DNA of 64,000 bases from JAVBMU01 sp031551755 (GTDB lineage Bacteria; Actinomycetota; Actinomycetes; Actinomycetales; Cellulomonadaceae), in NCBI GenBank assembly GCA_031551755.1, contig JAVBNE010000006.1:105968-169967 (forward strand), read 5' to 3'. The position numbers were made by a program, and so were the translations under genes. The notes beneath the pieces are model-generated. The model saw only the letters and a list, made by a program, of their open reading frames with translations, did not search any database and was not told the origin of the DNA. Shown one piece after another: positions 19,457 to 28,428 of the stretch (its first letter is position 1; each line of letters begins with the position of its first letter).

Positions 19457-19900
19457 TCACTTCGCGCGGTACAGTCCGGCGGCCCGGCGCAGCGACTCGC
19501 GCCGCCGCCGTGAGTCACCCGCGGCATCGTAGGCGAAGGCCAGTCGGTACCACGCACCCCAATCGTCGGGCTGCTCCTCCACGGCGGTCCGGTACTGCGC
19601 GAAATCGGCGTCAGCCGCGGCCCGGTCGATACGACCTCCAGGCGACCGAGGCAGGTCGTCGACCGGCAGCTCACCCCGCTGCGCCAGTTCATCGGCCATC
19701 CGCTGCGCCGCGATCGCCAACGAATACTCCCGCCAAAGTGCCCACAACACGATCAGCGGCAGGACGAGTACGCCGATCCCGAGGCCGATCCCCACAGGTT
19801 CGCCGGTCTGGATGAGCCGCAGACCGCGATCCACCAGGACGATCCCGTACAGCGCCAGGAGTACGGTAACCAGCAGGGCACCTACGAGACCCTTACGCAT
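19457..19900 (-). CDS. Small membrane protein with TPR-like C-terminus
   Basis: A 147-residue protein. Two hydrophobic helices at ~5-22 and 37-57 lead into a cytoplasmic tail, AQYRTAVEEQPDDWGAWYRLAFAYDAAGD, which looks like a single tetratricopeptide-type repeat. (The tail is described here by its parts: AQYRTAVEEQPDD then WGAWYRLAFAYDAAGD.) Similar small proteins sit beside dapB in many actinobacteria. The function is unknown. It begins 24 bases after the dapB stop and is probably cotranscribed with it. Confidence 0.75.
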   Translation of the reverse strand: MRKGLVGALLVTVLLALYGIVLVDRGLRLIQTGEPVGIGLGIGVLVLPLIVLWALWREYSLAIAAQRMADELAQRGELPVDDLPRSPGGRIDRAAADADFAQYRTAVEEQPDDWGAWYRLAFAYDAAGDSRRRRESLRRAAGLYRAK

Positions 19901-19924
19901 GGCAGGCTCGTGTTCTCCGGCCGC

Positions 19925-20707
19925 TCATGACAGATCCAGGAGGGAGTCCAAGCCCACGGTCAGTCCTGGGCGATCGACCACCGAACGGATCGCCAGCAGC
20001 ACGCCCGGCATGAACGAGACCCGATCGAACGAATCCTGCCGGATGCTGAGCTGCTCCCCGGGGTTGCCGAAAAGGATCTCCTCGTGCGCCACCAGTCCTC
20101 GCAGGCGAACGGCGTGTACCCGGACCCCCGCAATATCTGCGCCGCGCGCATCGAAACCGCTTTCTGTTGCATCCGGCATCTCGCTCAAGCCCGCCTCGGC
20201 TCGTGCGGCAGCGATCGCGGCCGCCGTGTGCCGCGCTGTGCCGCTGGGCGCATCAAGCTTGTCCGGGTGGTGCAGCTCGATGATCTCGGCCGACTCGAAG
20301 AACTTGGCGGCCTTGGCCGCGAACATCATCGCGAGGACCGTCGAGAGCCCGAAGTTCGGCGCGATCACCACGCCCAGAGGGATTCCCTCCCCCGCCTTGC
20401 GGGCCAAGTGTTCCACCACTCGCCCGCGACTATCGTCGGTCCAGCCGGTGGTCCCGACAACCACGTGAACACCGGCATCGATCGCGACATGTACATTCGC
20501 CTCGGTGACGGCGGGCACAGTGAAGTCGACCATCACATCGGGTCGCGCGGACTCGAGGGCCGAGCCGACTTCCGTGCCGGCATCGATCCGGGCCACCAGG
20601 TCGAGGTCGGCGGCACCGTCGACCGCCTCGCAAACGGTTGTCCCCATGCGACCAGCGGCCCCGAGGACGGCGACCCGCAGGCGTCGGCTGCCAAAATCAG
20701 GATTCAC
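19925..20707 (-). CDS. dapB: 4-hydroxy-tetrahydrodipicolinate reductase
   Basis: A 260-residue NAD(P)H-dependent reductase with GTG start. The Rossmann motif VAVLGAAGRMG is near the N-terminus. VDFTVPAV, GTTGW and IAPNFGLS line the active site, and ELHHPDKLDAPSGTA is the DapB signature with the catalytic histidine and lysine. It carries out the second committed step of diaminopimelate and lysine synthesis, following DapA. It starts 4 bases after the M16 peptidase gene ends, so it belongs to the pnp-M16-dapB run. Confidence 0.95.
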   Translation of the reverse strand: MNPDFGSRRLRVAVLGAAGRMGTTVCEAVDGAADLDLVARIDAGTEVGSALESARPDVMVDFTVPAVTEANVHVAIDAGVHVVVGTTGWTDDSRGRVVEHLARKAGEGIPLGVVIAPNFGLSTVLAMMFAAKAAKFFESAEIIELHHPDKLDAPSGTARHTAAAIAAARAEAGLSEMPDATESGFDARGADIAGVRVHAVRLRGLVAHEEILFGNPGEQLSIRQDSFDRVSFMPGVLLAIRSVVDRPGLTVGLDSLLDLS

Positions 20708-20711
20708 GCCG

Positions 20712-22082
20712 TCAGCCTAGCGGCTCGGACACCACCGTCATCCCAGCTGACTGCTCCCCGAACGGACCCACCCGCACCACGGAGCGGGGCCGAGCGGCGA
20801 GGTCCTGAGCGAGGGCATGAACGTCATCGAGGGTGACCGCGCGGATCGCCGCGAGCGACTCCTCCAGGCTATAGAGCTCCCCGTAAACCAACTCAGCGCG
20901 ACCCAGTCGGCTCATCCGGGAGCCGGAGTCCTCCAGGCCCAGCACCAGTCCGCCGCTGAGTTGCCCGATCGCCCGAGTCAGCTCCTGTGAGGTGATGCCG
21001 TCGGCGGCCAGCCGGTCGAGTTCGGCGGTGAGCAGTTCGGTGACCTGTTCGGCCTTGGCCGGCGCGCAGCCCGCGTACAACCCGAAGGTCCCGGTACCGC
21101 CGTGACCCGACGCGAAGGAGTACGTGGAGTAGGCCAGGCCACGGCGTTCGCGAATCTCCTGAAACAGCCGTGAGCTCATCGAGCCCCCCAGGACGGCGTT
21201 CAACACCGAGAGGGTGAACCGACGGCTGTCGGTGGCTGCGAGCCCCGTGCCACCAATGATGACGTTCGCCTGCTCGACGGTGCGGTGCAGGGTGAGCTCG
21301 GTCGATCCGCCCAGCACACCAACGCCACCGTCTACCTCATCGGAGCGCCGAGGGCGCGGTGCAGCGGCATGGTCGAGTTCCCAACCGCCCTTGGTCAGCG
21401 CCTCATTGACCGCACCGACCAAGGCGTCGTGGTCGACGCCACCGGCGGCGGTGATGACCAGCGTCTCAGGGCGGTAATGCCACTGGTAGTGCTCCCAGAC
21501 CGCATCGCGGGGAACGGCCCGGATCGTGTCGGGGGTACCGCCGATCGGGCGCCCGAGCGGATGGGGAGCGAGCACGGCCGTCGCGAACTGTTCGTGGGCG
21601 ACATCGGAGGGGTCGTCGTCGTTCATCGCGAGTTCTTCGAGGATCACCCCGCGTTCGGTCTCCAGTTCCGCCCGGTCGAGGACCGCAGACGTCACCATGT
21701 CACCGATGACGTCGACCGCCATCGGCACGTCAGAGTCCAAGACCCGCGCGTAGTAGCAGGTGTGCTCCTTGCCGGTGGCCGCATTGGCTTCACCGCCTAC
21801 CGCATCGAACGCCTCCGCGATGTCCATCGCCGAGCGCCGCGAGGTCCCCTTAAAAAGCAGGTGCTCGAGGAAATGGGTCGAGCCGAAGTGACCGTCAGTT
21901 TCGTCTCGCGACCCCACCCCGACCCAGGCACCCACGGTCGCGGACCGCAACCCAGGCATCGATTCCGTGAGGATGCGGACCCCGCCGGGCAGGATGGTGC
22001 GACGAATCGTCGCACCATCCTGCCCCGCGTGCAGTCCCCCACCGGCCTCCGCGGCCGGGACGAGCGGAAGCTCCCAGGGCAC
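20712..22082 (-). CDS. M16 family zinc metallopeptidase (processing peptidase-like)
   Basis: A 456-residue insulinase-family protein. The inverted zinc motif HFLEH is at ~70-74, with the third ligand in ERGVILEE further on, and a C-terminal inactive-like half (SSRLFQEIRERRGLAYSTYSF). The length matches the bacterial M16B peptidases that always follow pnp. GTG at 22082 is chosen because it falls 1 base past the pnp stop and the next codons already match the family. The longer frame to 22472 lies antisense-free inside pnp and is discarded. The physiological substrate is unknown. Confidence 0.9.
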   Translation of the reverse strand: MPWELPLVPAAEAGGGLHAGQDGATIRRTILPGGVRILTESMPGLRSATVGAWVGVGSRDETDGHFGSTHFLEHLLFKGTSRRSAMDIAEAFDAVGGEANAATGKEHTCYYARVLDSDVPMAVDVIGDMVTSAVLDRAELETERGVILEELAMNDDDPSDVAHEQFATAVLAPHPLGRPIGGTPDTIRAVPRDAVWEHYQWHYRPETLVITAAGGVDHDALVGAVNEALTKGGWELDHAAAPRPRRSDEVDGGVGVLGGSTELTLHRTVEQANVIIGGTGLAATDSRRFTLSVLNAVLGGSMSSRLFQEIRERRGLAYSTYSFASGHGGTGTFGLYAGCAPAKAEQVTELLTAELDRLAADGITSQELTRAIGQLSGGLVLGLEDSGSRMSRLGRAELVYGELYSLEESLAAIRAVTLDDVHALAQDLAARPRSVVRVGPFGEQSAGMTVVSEPLG

Positions 22083-22083
22083 C

Positions 22084-24318
22084 TCAGGCGTCCGCAGCGG
22101 CCCCGGCAGGGGCCGCTGACCCGTCAGGCTCGACGATGGCGTTAAGCGAAAGCTTGCCACGCTGGTCGACCTCACCGATCTCGACCTGCACCTTCTGGCC
22201 CACCGACAGCACATCCTCGACGTTCTCGACGCGCTTGCCGCCCACGAGTTTGCGGATCTGGCTGACGTGCAGCAGACCGTCGCGGCCCGGAGTGAGGGAG
22301 ACGAAGGCGCCGAAGGCCGTGATCTTGACCACGGTGCCGACGAACCGCTCGCCGATCTCTGGAACGTGCGGGTTGGCGATCGCGTTGATCGCCGCGCGGG
22401 CCGCCTCTGCGGAGGGACCGTCCGTGGCACCGATGTAGACCGTGCCATCGTCCTCGATCGAGATGTCCGCACCCGTCTCGTCTTGGATCTGATTGATCAT
22501 CTTGCCCTTCGGGCCGATAACCTCGCCGATCTTGTCGACCGGCACCTTGACGGCGATGACGCGCGGGGCGTGCGGGCTCATCTCGTCCGGCACGTCGATG
22601 GCCTCAGCGATGACGTCGAGGATAGTGAGCCGGGCATCGCGAGCCTGGGTGAGCGCCCCGGCCAACACGGAGGCCGGGATGCCGTCGAGCTTCGTGTCGA
22701 GCTGGATGGCGGTGACGAAGTCACGCGTACCGGCGACCTTGAAGTCCATGTCACCGAAGGCGTCTTCGGCGCCGAGGATGTCCGTCAGAGCCGCATAGCG
22801 GACGTCACCATCCACCGTGTCGGAGATCAGACCCATCGCGATACCGGCGACAGCCGCGCGTAGCGGGACACCCGCGTTGAGCATCGACAGCGTCGAAGCG
22901 CAAACCGACCCCATAGAAGTCGACCCGTTCGAGCCTAGCGCCTCCGAGACCTGGCGGATCGCGTAGGGGAACTCCTCGCGGCTCGGCAGCACCGGTACCA
23001 GAGCACGCTCGGCGAGTGCCCCGTGGCCGATCTCGCGACGCTTGGGGCTGCCGACCCGGCCGGTCTCACCGGTCGAATAGGGCGGGAAGTTGTAGTTGTG
23101 CATGTACCGCTTGCGCGTCTCCGGGCCAAGCGAATCGATCTGCTGTTCCATCCGCAGCATGTTGAGGGTAGTGACACCCATGATCTGGGTCTCGCCGCGC
23201 TCGAAGATCGCCGAACCGTGTACCCGCGGGAGCACCTCGACCTCAGCGGATAGCGTCCGGATGTCACGCAGCCCGCGACCGTCGATCCGCACGCCGTCAG
23301 TCAGCACCCGCTTGCGGATGAGCTTCTTCTGCACCGCACGGTAGGCGGCGGACAGTTCCTTCTCGCGACCTTCGAAATCGGCACCGAGCTGGGCGACCAT
23401 GGCGGCCTTCAGCTCATCCAGGCGCCCCTCGCGCTCCTGCTTGTCGGCGATCGTCAGGGCCTTCCCGAGGTCGGCCGTGACGGCGGCCTCGACCGCCGCG
23501 TATGCGTCGTCGGCGTAGTCCGGGAAGACGGGGAACTCCTGCACCGGCTTCGCAGCCTTGGCCGCGAGTTCCTGCTGCGCCTCGCAGAGCGCCCGAATGA
23601 ACGGCTTGGCTGCCTCGATACCTTGGGCCACCACGTCCTCGGTAGGCGCCTGGGCGCCCCGCTTGATGAGGTTCCAGGAGCTGTCCGTGGCCTCGGCCTC
23701 GATCATGGCGATGGCCACGTCGGTCGAACCGTCGGCTTCGGTGACGACGCGTCCGGCCACGACCATGTCGAAGACCGCACGCTCCTTGTCCGAGTACTTC
23801 GGGAACGCGACCCACTGGCCGTCGACCAACGCGATCCGGACCGCACCGACCGGGCCGGAGAACGGCAGCCCGGACAGCTGGGTCGACATGGAGGCGGCGT
23901 TGATCGCCAGCGTGTCGTAGGCGTCGTCCGGGTGGATCGCCAGCACCGTGACGACGACTTGCACCTCGTTGCGCAGGCCCTTGACGAAGAGCGGACGCAG
24001 CGGGCGGTCGATCAGGCGGCAGGCGAGGATCGCCTCGGTCGATGGGCGGCCTTCACGACGGAAGAACGAACCGGGGATGCGGCCGGCCGCATACATCCGC
24101 TCCTCGACGTCCACGGTCAACGGGAAGAAGTCGAACTGGTCCTTCGGGTGTTTGCCGGCCGTCGTGGCCGACAGCAGCATCGTCTCGCCATCGAGGTAGG
24201 CGGCGGCGGAACCGGCAGCCTGCCGAGCGAGCCGCCCGGTCTCGAAGCGGACGGTTCGGGTACCGAAGCGACCGTTGTCGATGGTGGCTTCGGCGAATTG
24301 GATCTCGGGACCCTCCAT
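22084..24318 (-). CDS. pnp: Polyribonucleotide nucleotidyltransferase (PNPase)
   Basis: A 744-residue phosphorolytic 3'-5' exoribonuclease. Two RNase PH domains are joined by an all-helical linker (FRREGRPSTEAILACR in the first; NGSTSMGSVCASTL and DFKVAGTRDFVTAIQLD in the second). Then come a KH domain (IGPKGKMINQIQDETGA) and an S1 domain (FVGTVVKITAFGAFVSL). It trims mRNA and works with RNase J in the degradosome-like machinery. ATG at 24318 is chosen for the strong AAGGAGGG 7 bases upstream. The frame extends 17 codons further without support. The downstream M16 gene is coupled. Confidence 0.96.
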   Translation of the reverse strand: MEGPEIQFAEATIDNGRFGTRTVRFETGRLARQAAGSAAAYLDGETMLLSATTAGKHPKDQFDFFPLTVDVEERMYAAGRIPGSFFRREGRPSTEAILACRLIDRPLRPLFVKGLRNEVQVVVTVLAIHPDDAYDTLAINAASMSTQLSGLPFSGPVGAVRIALVDGQWVAFPKYSDKERAVFDMVVAGRVVTEADGSTDVAIAMIEAEATDSSWNLIKRGAQAPTEDVVAQGIEAAKPFIRALCEAQQELAAKAAKPVQEFPVFPDYADDAYAAVEAAVTADLGKALTIADKQEREGRLDELKAAMVAQLGADFEGREKELSAAYRAVQKKLIRKRVLTDGVRIDGRGLRDIRTLSAEVEVLPRVHGSAIFERGETQIMGVTTLNMLRMEQQIDSLGPETRKRYMHNYNFPPYSTGETGRVGSPKRREIGHGALAERALVPVLPSREEFPYAIRQVSEALGSNGSTSMGSVCASTLSMLNAGVPLRAAVAGIAMGLISDTVDGDVRYAALTDILGAEDAFGDMDFKVAGTRDFVTAIQLDTKLDGIPASVLAGALTQARDARLTILDVIAEAIDVPDEMSPHAPRVIAVKVPVDKIGEVIGPKGKMINQIQDETGADISIEDDGTVYIGATDGPSAEAARAAINAIANPHVPEIGERFVGTVVKITAFGAFVSLTPGRDGLLHVSQIRKLVGGKRVENVEDVLSVGQKVQVEIGEVDQRGKLSLNAIVEPDGSAAPAGAAADA

Positions 24319-24539
24319 GGGAACCCTCCTTCGTCTTGGTGCGCCGCCGCGGTTACCTGGTCGAGGCAACCGGACAGGAGCCGCCCACGCTTGCGCGGCG
24401 AACCCTGGTCGCGCTCGAAGCTCGGCGGTCTTCGATCGAGGTCCACGGACATCGCCTGGCGAATCCGTGAGCCACTACCGAGGACCGAACGAGAGGCCAG
24501 CGACGCGGTATGGGTGTGATGGGTATATCTCACCAGACG

Positions 24540-24565
24540 AGCCCGGCCCCTGGTGGGACCGGGCT
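24540..24565 (-). terminator. GC-rich hairpin after rpsO
   Basis: AGCCCGG (24540-24546) pairs with CCGGGCT (24559-24565) around a 12-base loop, 13 bases past the rpsO stop. There is no U-tract, which is usual for actinobacterial intrinsic terminators. It would end or attenuate the rpsO transcript ahead of pnp. The rest of 24319-24578 has no gene and should carry pnp leader sequence. Confidence 0.6.
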
Positions 24566-24578
24566 GGTCGGTGTGTTG

Positions 24579-24848
24579 TCAGCGGCGCAGGCCGAGGCGC
24601 TCGATCAGGCTCCGGTAGCGGTTGATGTCAACCTTCTGCAGGTAGCCCAACAGGCGACGGCGCTGGCCGACGAGCAGCAGCAGACCACGACGGCTGTGGT
24701 GGTCGTGCTTGTGCTCCTTCAGATGTTCGGTGAGGCCCTTGATGCGCTCAGTCAACAGCGCGATCTGCACCTCGGGCGAACCGGTGTCACCCTCGCTGGT
24801 CGCGTACTCGGACATGATTCGCTGCTTGGTGGCAGTGTCGAGGGGCAC
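24579..24848 (-). CDS. rpsO: 30S ribosomal protein S15
   Basis: An 89-residue protein, exactly the usual S15 length. It starts at GTG (24848) with AAGGAG upstream. TGSPEVQIALLTERI, HKHDHHSRRGLLLLVGQRR and LGYLQ are S15 hallmarks. It binds 16S rRNA helices 20-22 and nucleates the platform. It lies upstream of pnp in the conserved rpsO-pnp order, separated from it by a terminator-like hairpin. In many bacteria S15 autoregulates its own translation, but no leader pseudoknot can be demonstrated here by eye. Confidence 0.96.
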   Translation of the reverse strand: MPLDTATKQRIMSEYATSEGDTGSPEVQIALLTERIKGLTEHLKEHKHDHHSRRGLLLLVGQRRRLLGYLQKVDINRYRSLIERLGLRR

Positions 24849-25036
24849 GGCTCTCCTTCGTGATGAGTTGCGCGGCGCACCAAGGCTGATCCCTGGGCTC
24901 ATATCTACTACGTGCGGCATCACGCCAGCTCGTAAGCATCCGCGGCCGTTCTGACGGCGACTCAACTCTACCAGTACAGCCACAGATCGCCCGCGTTGCC
25001 CGGTGGACCACAAGGACTGGCCCCCCGCACGGCATG

Positions 25037-25073
25037 TTGGCTTCCCACCAATTCCAACCGTAGTCTTTAACTA
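25037..25073 (+). promoter_or_regulatory. Candidate leaderless promoter of the surface-protein gene
   Basis: TTGGCT (25037-25042), an 18-base spacer and TAGTCT (25061-25066) place a transcription start about 7 bases downstream, at or next to the ATG at 25073. No Shine-Dalgarno precedes that ATG. Together this suggests a leaderless mRNA, common in actinobacteria. The match to the -35 consensus is partial, so this is inference. Confidence 0.4.
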
Positions 25074-28000
25074 TGGCGCAAAGAATGGTATCTGCTATTA
25101 TTACCGGCTTTGTACTTGTTATTGCTTTTATCGTTCCACCCGCGAGCGCCACGACCGTCGCCACCTTCACCGATTTGCAGGCGGCATTCGCCGATCCCGC
25201 CTCCGCCGGCGGAACGGCGACCCTCACTGGCGACCTCTCCGGCGACACCCTCACCCTGGCGGCGGGCACCACGCTGACCCTCGACCTCAGTCATGCGACG
25301 CTCACCACGACCGGACGCATCACGCTCGGTGCGGGTTCGACGTTGCGGATCACCGCTCCTGGACCCGCCGGAGACGGCATGCTGGTCAGCGTCGGTATCA
25401 CAACCGCAGGGGCCACCTTGACCATCGACGGCTCCGCCGTCGTGCGTGTGACCAGTGCCGAACTCAGCCACGCTGCCATCGGTGGCGGCCCCGGACAGTC
25501 GGGCGGCACCATCACGATCGGCGGGAACGCGAACGTCACGGCCACTTCTCCTGTGGGTACCTACTCGAACGGCGCCGGTATCGGCGGGGGGACGAACGGC
25601 GCCGGTGGCACCATCCACATCACCGACTCAGCCATCGTCGCCGCAACGGGCGGAACCCTGGGGGCAGGGATTGGCGGCGGCGGGAACAGCCGGAACCCCG
25701 GACTCGGCGCAGGCGGAACCCTGACCATCGACGGTGCTGCGCAGGTCACCGCAACCAGCGGGGAAGCCGGCGCAGGGATCGGTGGCGGCGACGGCGCGGG
25801 CGCGGGCAGCATCGCGATCGGTGGTACCGCAAACGTACGCGCCTCGAGCGTGACCTGGGGCGCCGGGATCGGCGCGGGCGGTCAGGGCGGCGGCGGTGGC
25901 AGCCTGACCGTCACCGGAAATCCGACCATCCACGCGCAAGCCAGCTTCGGCCATGCTCTCGGGTCGGGAGACCACGGCACCAGCATCGCCGTTCACCTCC
26001 TGGGCGGGACCACCACGGTGGCCGGCCCCAACGCCTTCGGCGGTACCGACTTCGGCAGCCTGGAGATCCAGTCCCCTGGCCGGATGATCGTGGCCTCCGA
26101 CAGCACCCTCACGGTCCCGAATGGCACGACCATCCCAGGCAACGGGTTCCTGAGCGGCGACGGAACCGTCGTCAACCAAGGGGCCATCCTGCTGCCGACA
26201 GCCAACATCTCCTGGGAACCCGTCGCGCTGGCCGTGGCGCCGAAGAACTACCTGGTGTCCTTCGACGCCAGCCCTGGTGCGCCCACTGTGCCCGCCGTCA
26301 GGGTCTTCGCCTCCACCTTCACCGCCGGAGACCGGCTCTTCCCGCCCGACCCCACCCGAACCGGCTACACCTTCCGCGGCTGGAACACGGCCCAGAACGG
26401 CAGCGGAACGACTGTGACCGCGACCTCCACACTGACCGCGAGCATCACCGCCTACGCACTCTGGCAAGGCGCGTCGCAAACCACCGTCAGCGCGCCCACC
26501 GGGGTCCTGGTCGCGGGCCGCACCATCGATGTGCCGGTCACGGTCACCTCCGCCCAAGGCGACGGCGCGGCGGTCGTCGGGCAAGTGCAGCTCCATGTCG
26601 ACGGCGTCGCGGTCGGCGGCCCGGTGGCCTACAGTGGCTCGCCGATGACCGTGCCCTACCCGAACCCGACAGCAGGCACCCACACCATCCGGGTGGACTA
26701 CTCCCCCAGCGTGCCCACCAACACCCGTTTCACCGCCTCCAGCGGCTCGACGTCACTGACCGTGATCAGCCAGGCAGCCGCCACCACCGGCATCGTCGTC
26801 GCCACCACCCCCGGCACTCCGGTCACGGGCGACAGCAAGACGTTCACCGCCACCTCGGTCGACGCCGACGGGGTACCGATCGCGGATGTCACCACCAGCA
26901 CGACCTTCACCTCCAGCGTCTTGGTCGACGTCGTGGCCGGGGCGAACATATCGTTCCCGACGGACGGCACCCGGACGATCACCGGGACCTTCGGCGCGTT
27001 GACCGGCACGCTCGGCGTCACCGTGGCACCGGTTCCGACCACCACGACGGTCGCGCTCCCCACCGGAGTCCTCGCGGCCGGTCGACAGATCGACATCCCC
27101 GTGACCGTCGCCGCTTCCACCGCGACCGGGAGCCCACCGCCGCCGGTCGGCACGCTGCGGCTCTACGTGGACGATGCCGCCGTGGGGCCGGCGGTCAACT
27201 ACCTCGGCGCGGTCACCACCGTGCCCTACGCCAACCCGACCGCGGGAAGTCACACCATCCGGGTCGACTACAGCCCTCTTCCCGGCTACTGGGTTGCCTC
27301 CTACGACAGCCGATCCCTGACCGTGCTCAGCGTCGCCGATGCCGCCACCAGCATCGAAGTAACCACCACCGCAAGCGGACCAGTGGTCGGTGACACCGTG
27401 GAGCTGAGCGCCGAAGCCTTCGATGCGGACGGTCAGTCCCTAGGCGACGTGACGGCTGACACCTCCTTCACCTCCACGGTGAGCGCCGATCTCGTCACCG
27501 GTGCGGACGTCGTGATCCGGACCGCAGGCTCCCGGACGCTCACCGGCACGTTTGCCAGCCTGACCGATTCGGTCTCCGTTTCGGCCGTTCCGACCCCGAC
27601 CACCACAATCGCGGCCTTTACCGGGATCGCGGTGGTCGGCCGACCCGTGGATCTGCAGGTCGCGGTACGAGCCGCCAAGACCGGCGCCCCGGCCCCGCAG
27701 GGCACCGTCCAGGCATTCTTCGGCGCCACCGCGGTGAGTGAACCCGTTCCGCTGGCTGCCGCCGGCACAGCCGTTCTGCCGGTCACCTTGGCGACTCCTG
27801 GGACGACCAGCCTGGAGATCCGGTACACCCCGGGAGCCGAGTGGCTGACCTCCGCGAGTAGTTTCGAGGCGAATGTCCTGACGGTGACAGCGGCAGTGGC
27901 CCGGCTCGAGATCACGCCGAGCCAAACGCGCGCACGGGTCGGTGACACCATCACCCTCACGGCCCAGGGCTGGGACTCCCAGGGCGGGTCGCTCGGGGAT

Positions 28001-28312
28001 GTCACCGCACTCACCAATTTCCGCAGCCAGACCTCCGGTGACATCGTCGAGGGCAACCGTGTGACGTTCACCCATGCCAGCGTGCACCGGCTCGTCGGCA
28101 CCCTCGGCTCGGCCAACGACGAGACGACGGTCACGGTGGTCGCCAATGCTGATGGCGACGGGAGCACCGGTGACGGCACAGGCGAGGGGTCTGTAGACGC
28201 GCCGCTCGCCACCACCGGCGTGGAGGGCGTGGCGGCCCTCATCACCCTCATGACGGCGACTCTGCTCGGCGGAGCTGTGCTGCTCGGTGTCGCCCGCCGC
28301 CGCCGAGGGTAA
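25073..28312 (+). CDS. Large LAxTG-anchored repetitive surface protein (adhesin-like)
   Basis: 1079 residues. The signal peptide is 1-26 (cleavage after PPASA). Residues ~30-380 form a glycine/threonine-rich beta-solenoid-like region with five GAGIGGG-type turns at about 136, 168, 198, 234 and 264. Residues ~393-464 are a Listeria-Bacteroides (InlB B-type) repeat containing GYTFRGWNT. Then three tandem pairs of Ig-like domains follow: A units at ~467-565, 655-752 and 843-940, and B units at ~569-652, 757-839 and 942-1023. A Gly/Asp-rich spacer leads to LATTG (1045-1049), a hydrophobic helix and RRRRG, a class E (LAxTG) sortase signal. It would be displayed on the wall and is probably an adhesin. 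The ligand is unknown. It interrupts the usual rpsO-ribF neighbourhood on the opposite strand. Confidence 0.85.
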   Translation: MAQRMVSAIITGFVLVIAFIVPPASATTVATFTDLQAAFADPASAGGTATLTGDLSGDTLTLAAGTTLTLDLSHATLTTTGRITLGAGSTLRITAPGPAGDGMLVSVGITTAGATLTIDGSAVVRVTSAELSHAAIGGGPGQSGGTITIGGNANVTATSPVGTYSNGAGIGGGTNGAGGTIHITDSAIVAATGGTLGAGIGGGGNSRNPGLGAGGTLTIDGAAQVTATSGEAGAGIGGGDGAGAGSIAIGGTANVRASSVTWGAGIGAGGQGGGGGSLTVTGNPTIHAQASFGHALGSGDHGTSIAVHLLGGTTTVAGPNAFGGTDFGSLEIQSPGRMIVASDSTLTVPNGTTIPGNGFLSGDGTVVNQGAILLPTANISWEPVALAVAPKNYLVSFDASPGAPTVPAVRVFASTFTAGDRLFPPDPTRTGYTFRGWNTAQNGSGTTVTATSTLTASITAYALWQGASQTTVSAPTGVLVAGRTIDVPVTVTSAQGDGAAVVGQVQLHVDGVAVGGPVAYSGSPMTVPYPNPTAGTHTIRVDYSPSVPTNTRFTASSGSTSLTVISQAAATTGIVVATTPGTPVTGDSKTFTATSVDADGVPIADVTTSTTFTSSVLVDVVAGANISFPTDGTRTITGTFGALTGTLGVTVAPVPTTTTVALPTGVLAAGRQIDIPVTVAASTATGSPPPPVGTLRLYVDDAAVGPAVNYLGAVTTVPYANPTAGSHTIRVDYSPLPGYWVASYDSRSLTVLSVADAATSIEVTTTASGPVVGDTVELSAEAFDADGQSLGDVTADTSFTSTVSADLVTGADVVIRTAGSRTLTGTFASLTDSVSVSAVPTPTTTIAAFTGIAVVGRPVDLQVAVRAAKTGAPAPQGTVQAFFGATAVSEPVPLAAAGTAVLPVTLATPGTTSLEIRYTPGAEWLTSASSFEANVLTVTAAVARLEITPSQTRARVGDTITLTAQGWDSQGGSLGDVTALTNFRSQTSGDIVEGNRVTFTHASVHRLVGTLGSANDETTVTVVANADGDGSTGDGTGEGSVDAPLATTGVEGVAALITLMTATLLGGAVLLGVARRRRG
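26471..28141 (+). repeat. Three tandem A-B Ig-like domain repeats within the surface protein
   Basis: Approximate units: A1 26471-26767, B1 26777-27028, A2 27035-27328, B2 27341-27589, A3 27599-27892, B3 27896-28141. A1 and A2 share TVPYPNPTAG/TVPYANPTAG and HTIRVDYSP, with clear DNA similarity. A3 is more diverged. B units share GDV-T-FTS and GTRTITGTF-like motifs. This is tandem duplication of a two-domain cassette. Confidence 0.7.
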
Positions 28313-28428
28313 CCCGCCGTTCGCCGGTGTTGCCGTGGTCGTCGCCGACGGCGGTGTGGCGCGGCGGGTGGCTGAAGGCGGGGGCGATCCAGCCGCGCCG
28401 GGGTACAGCTGCCCGTGGCGGGTAGGCG

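Noticed and set aside
25003..27393. 796-residue open frame overlapping the surface protein
   Set aside because: It is an out-of-frame reading of repetitive GC-rich DNA, almost entirely Arg/His/Gly, without a signal peptide or domains.
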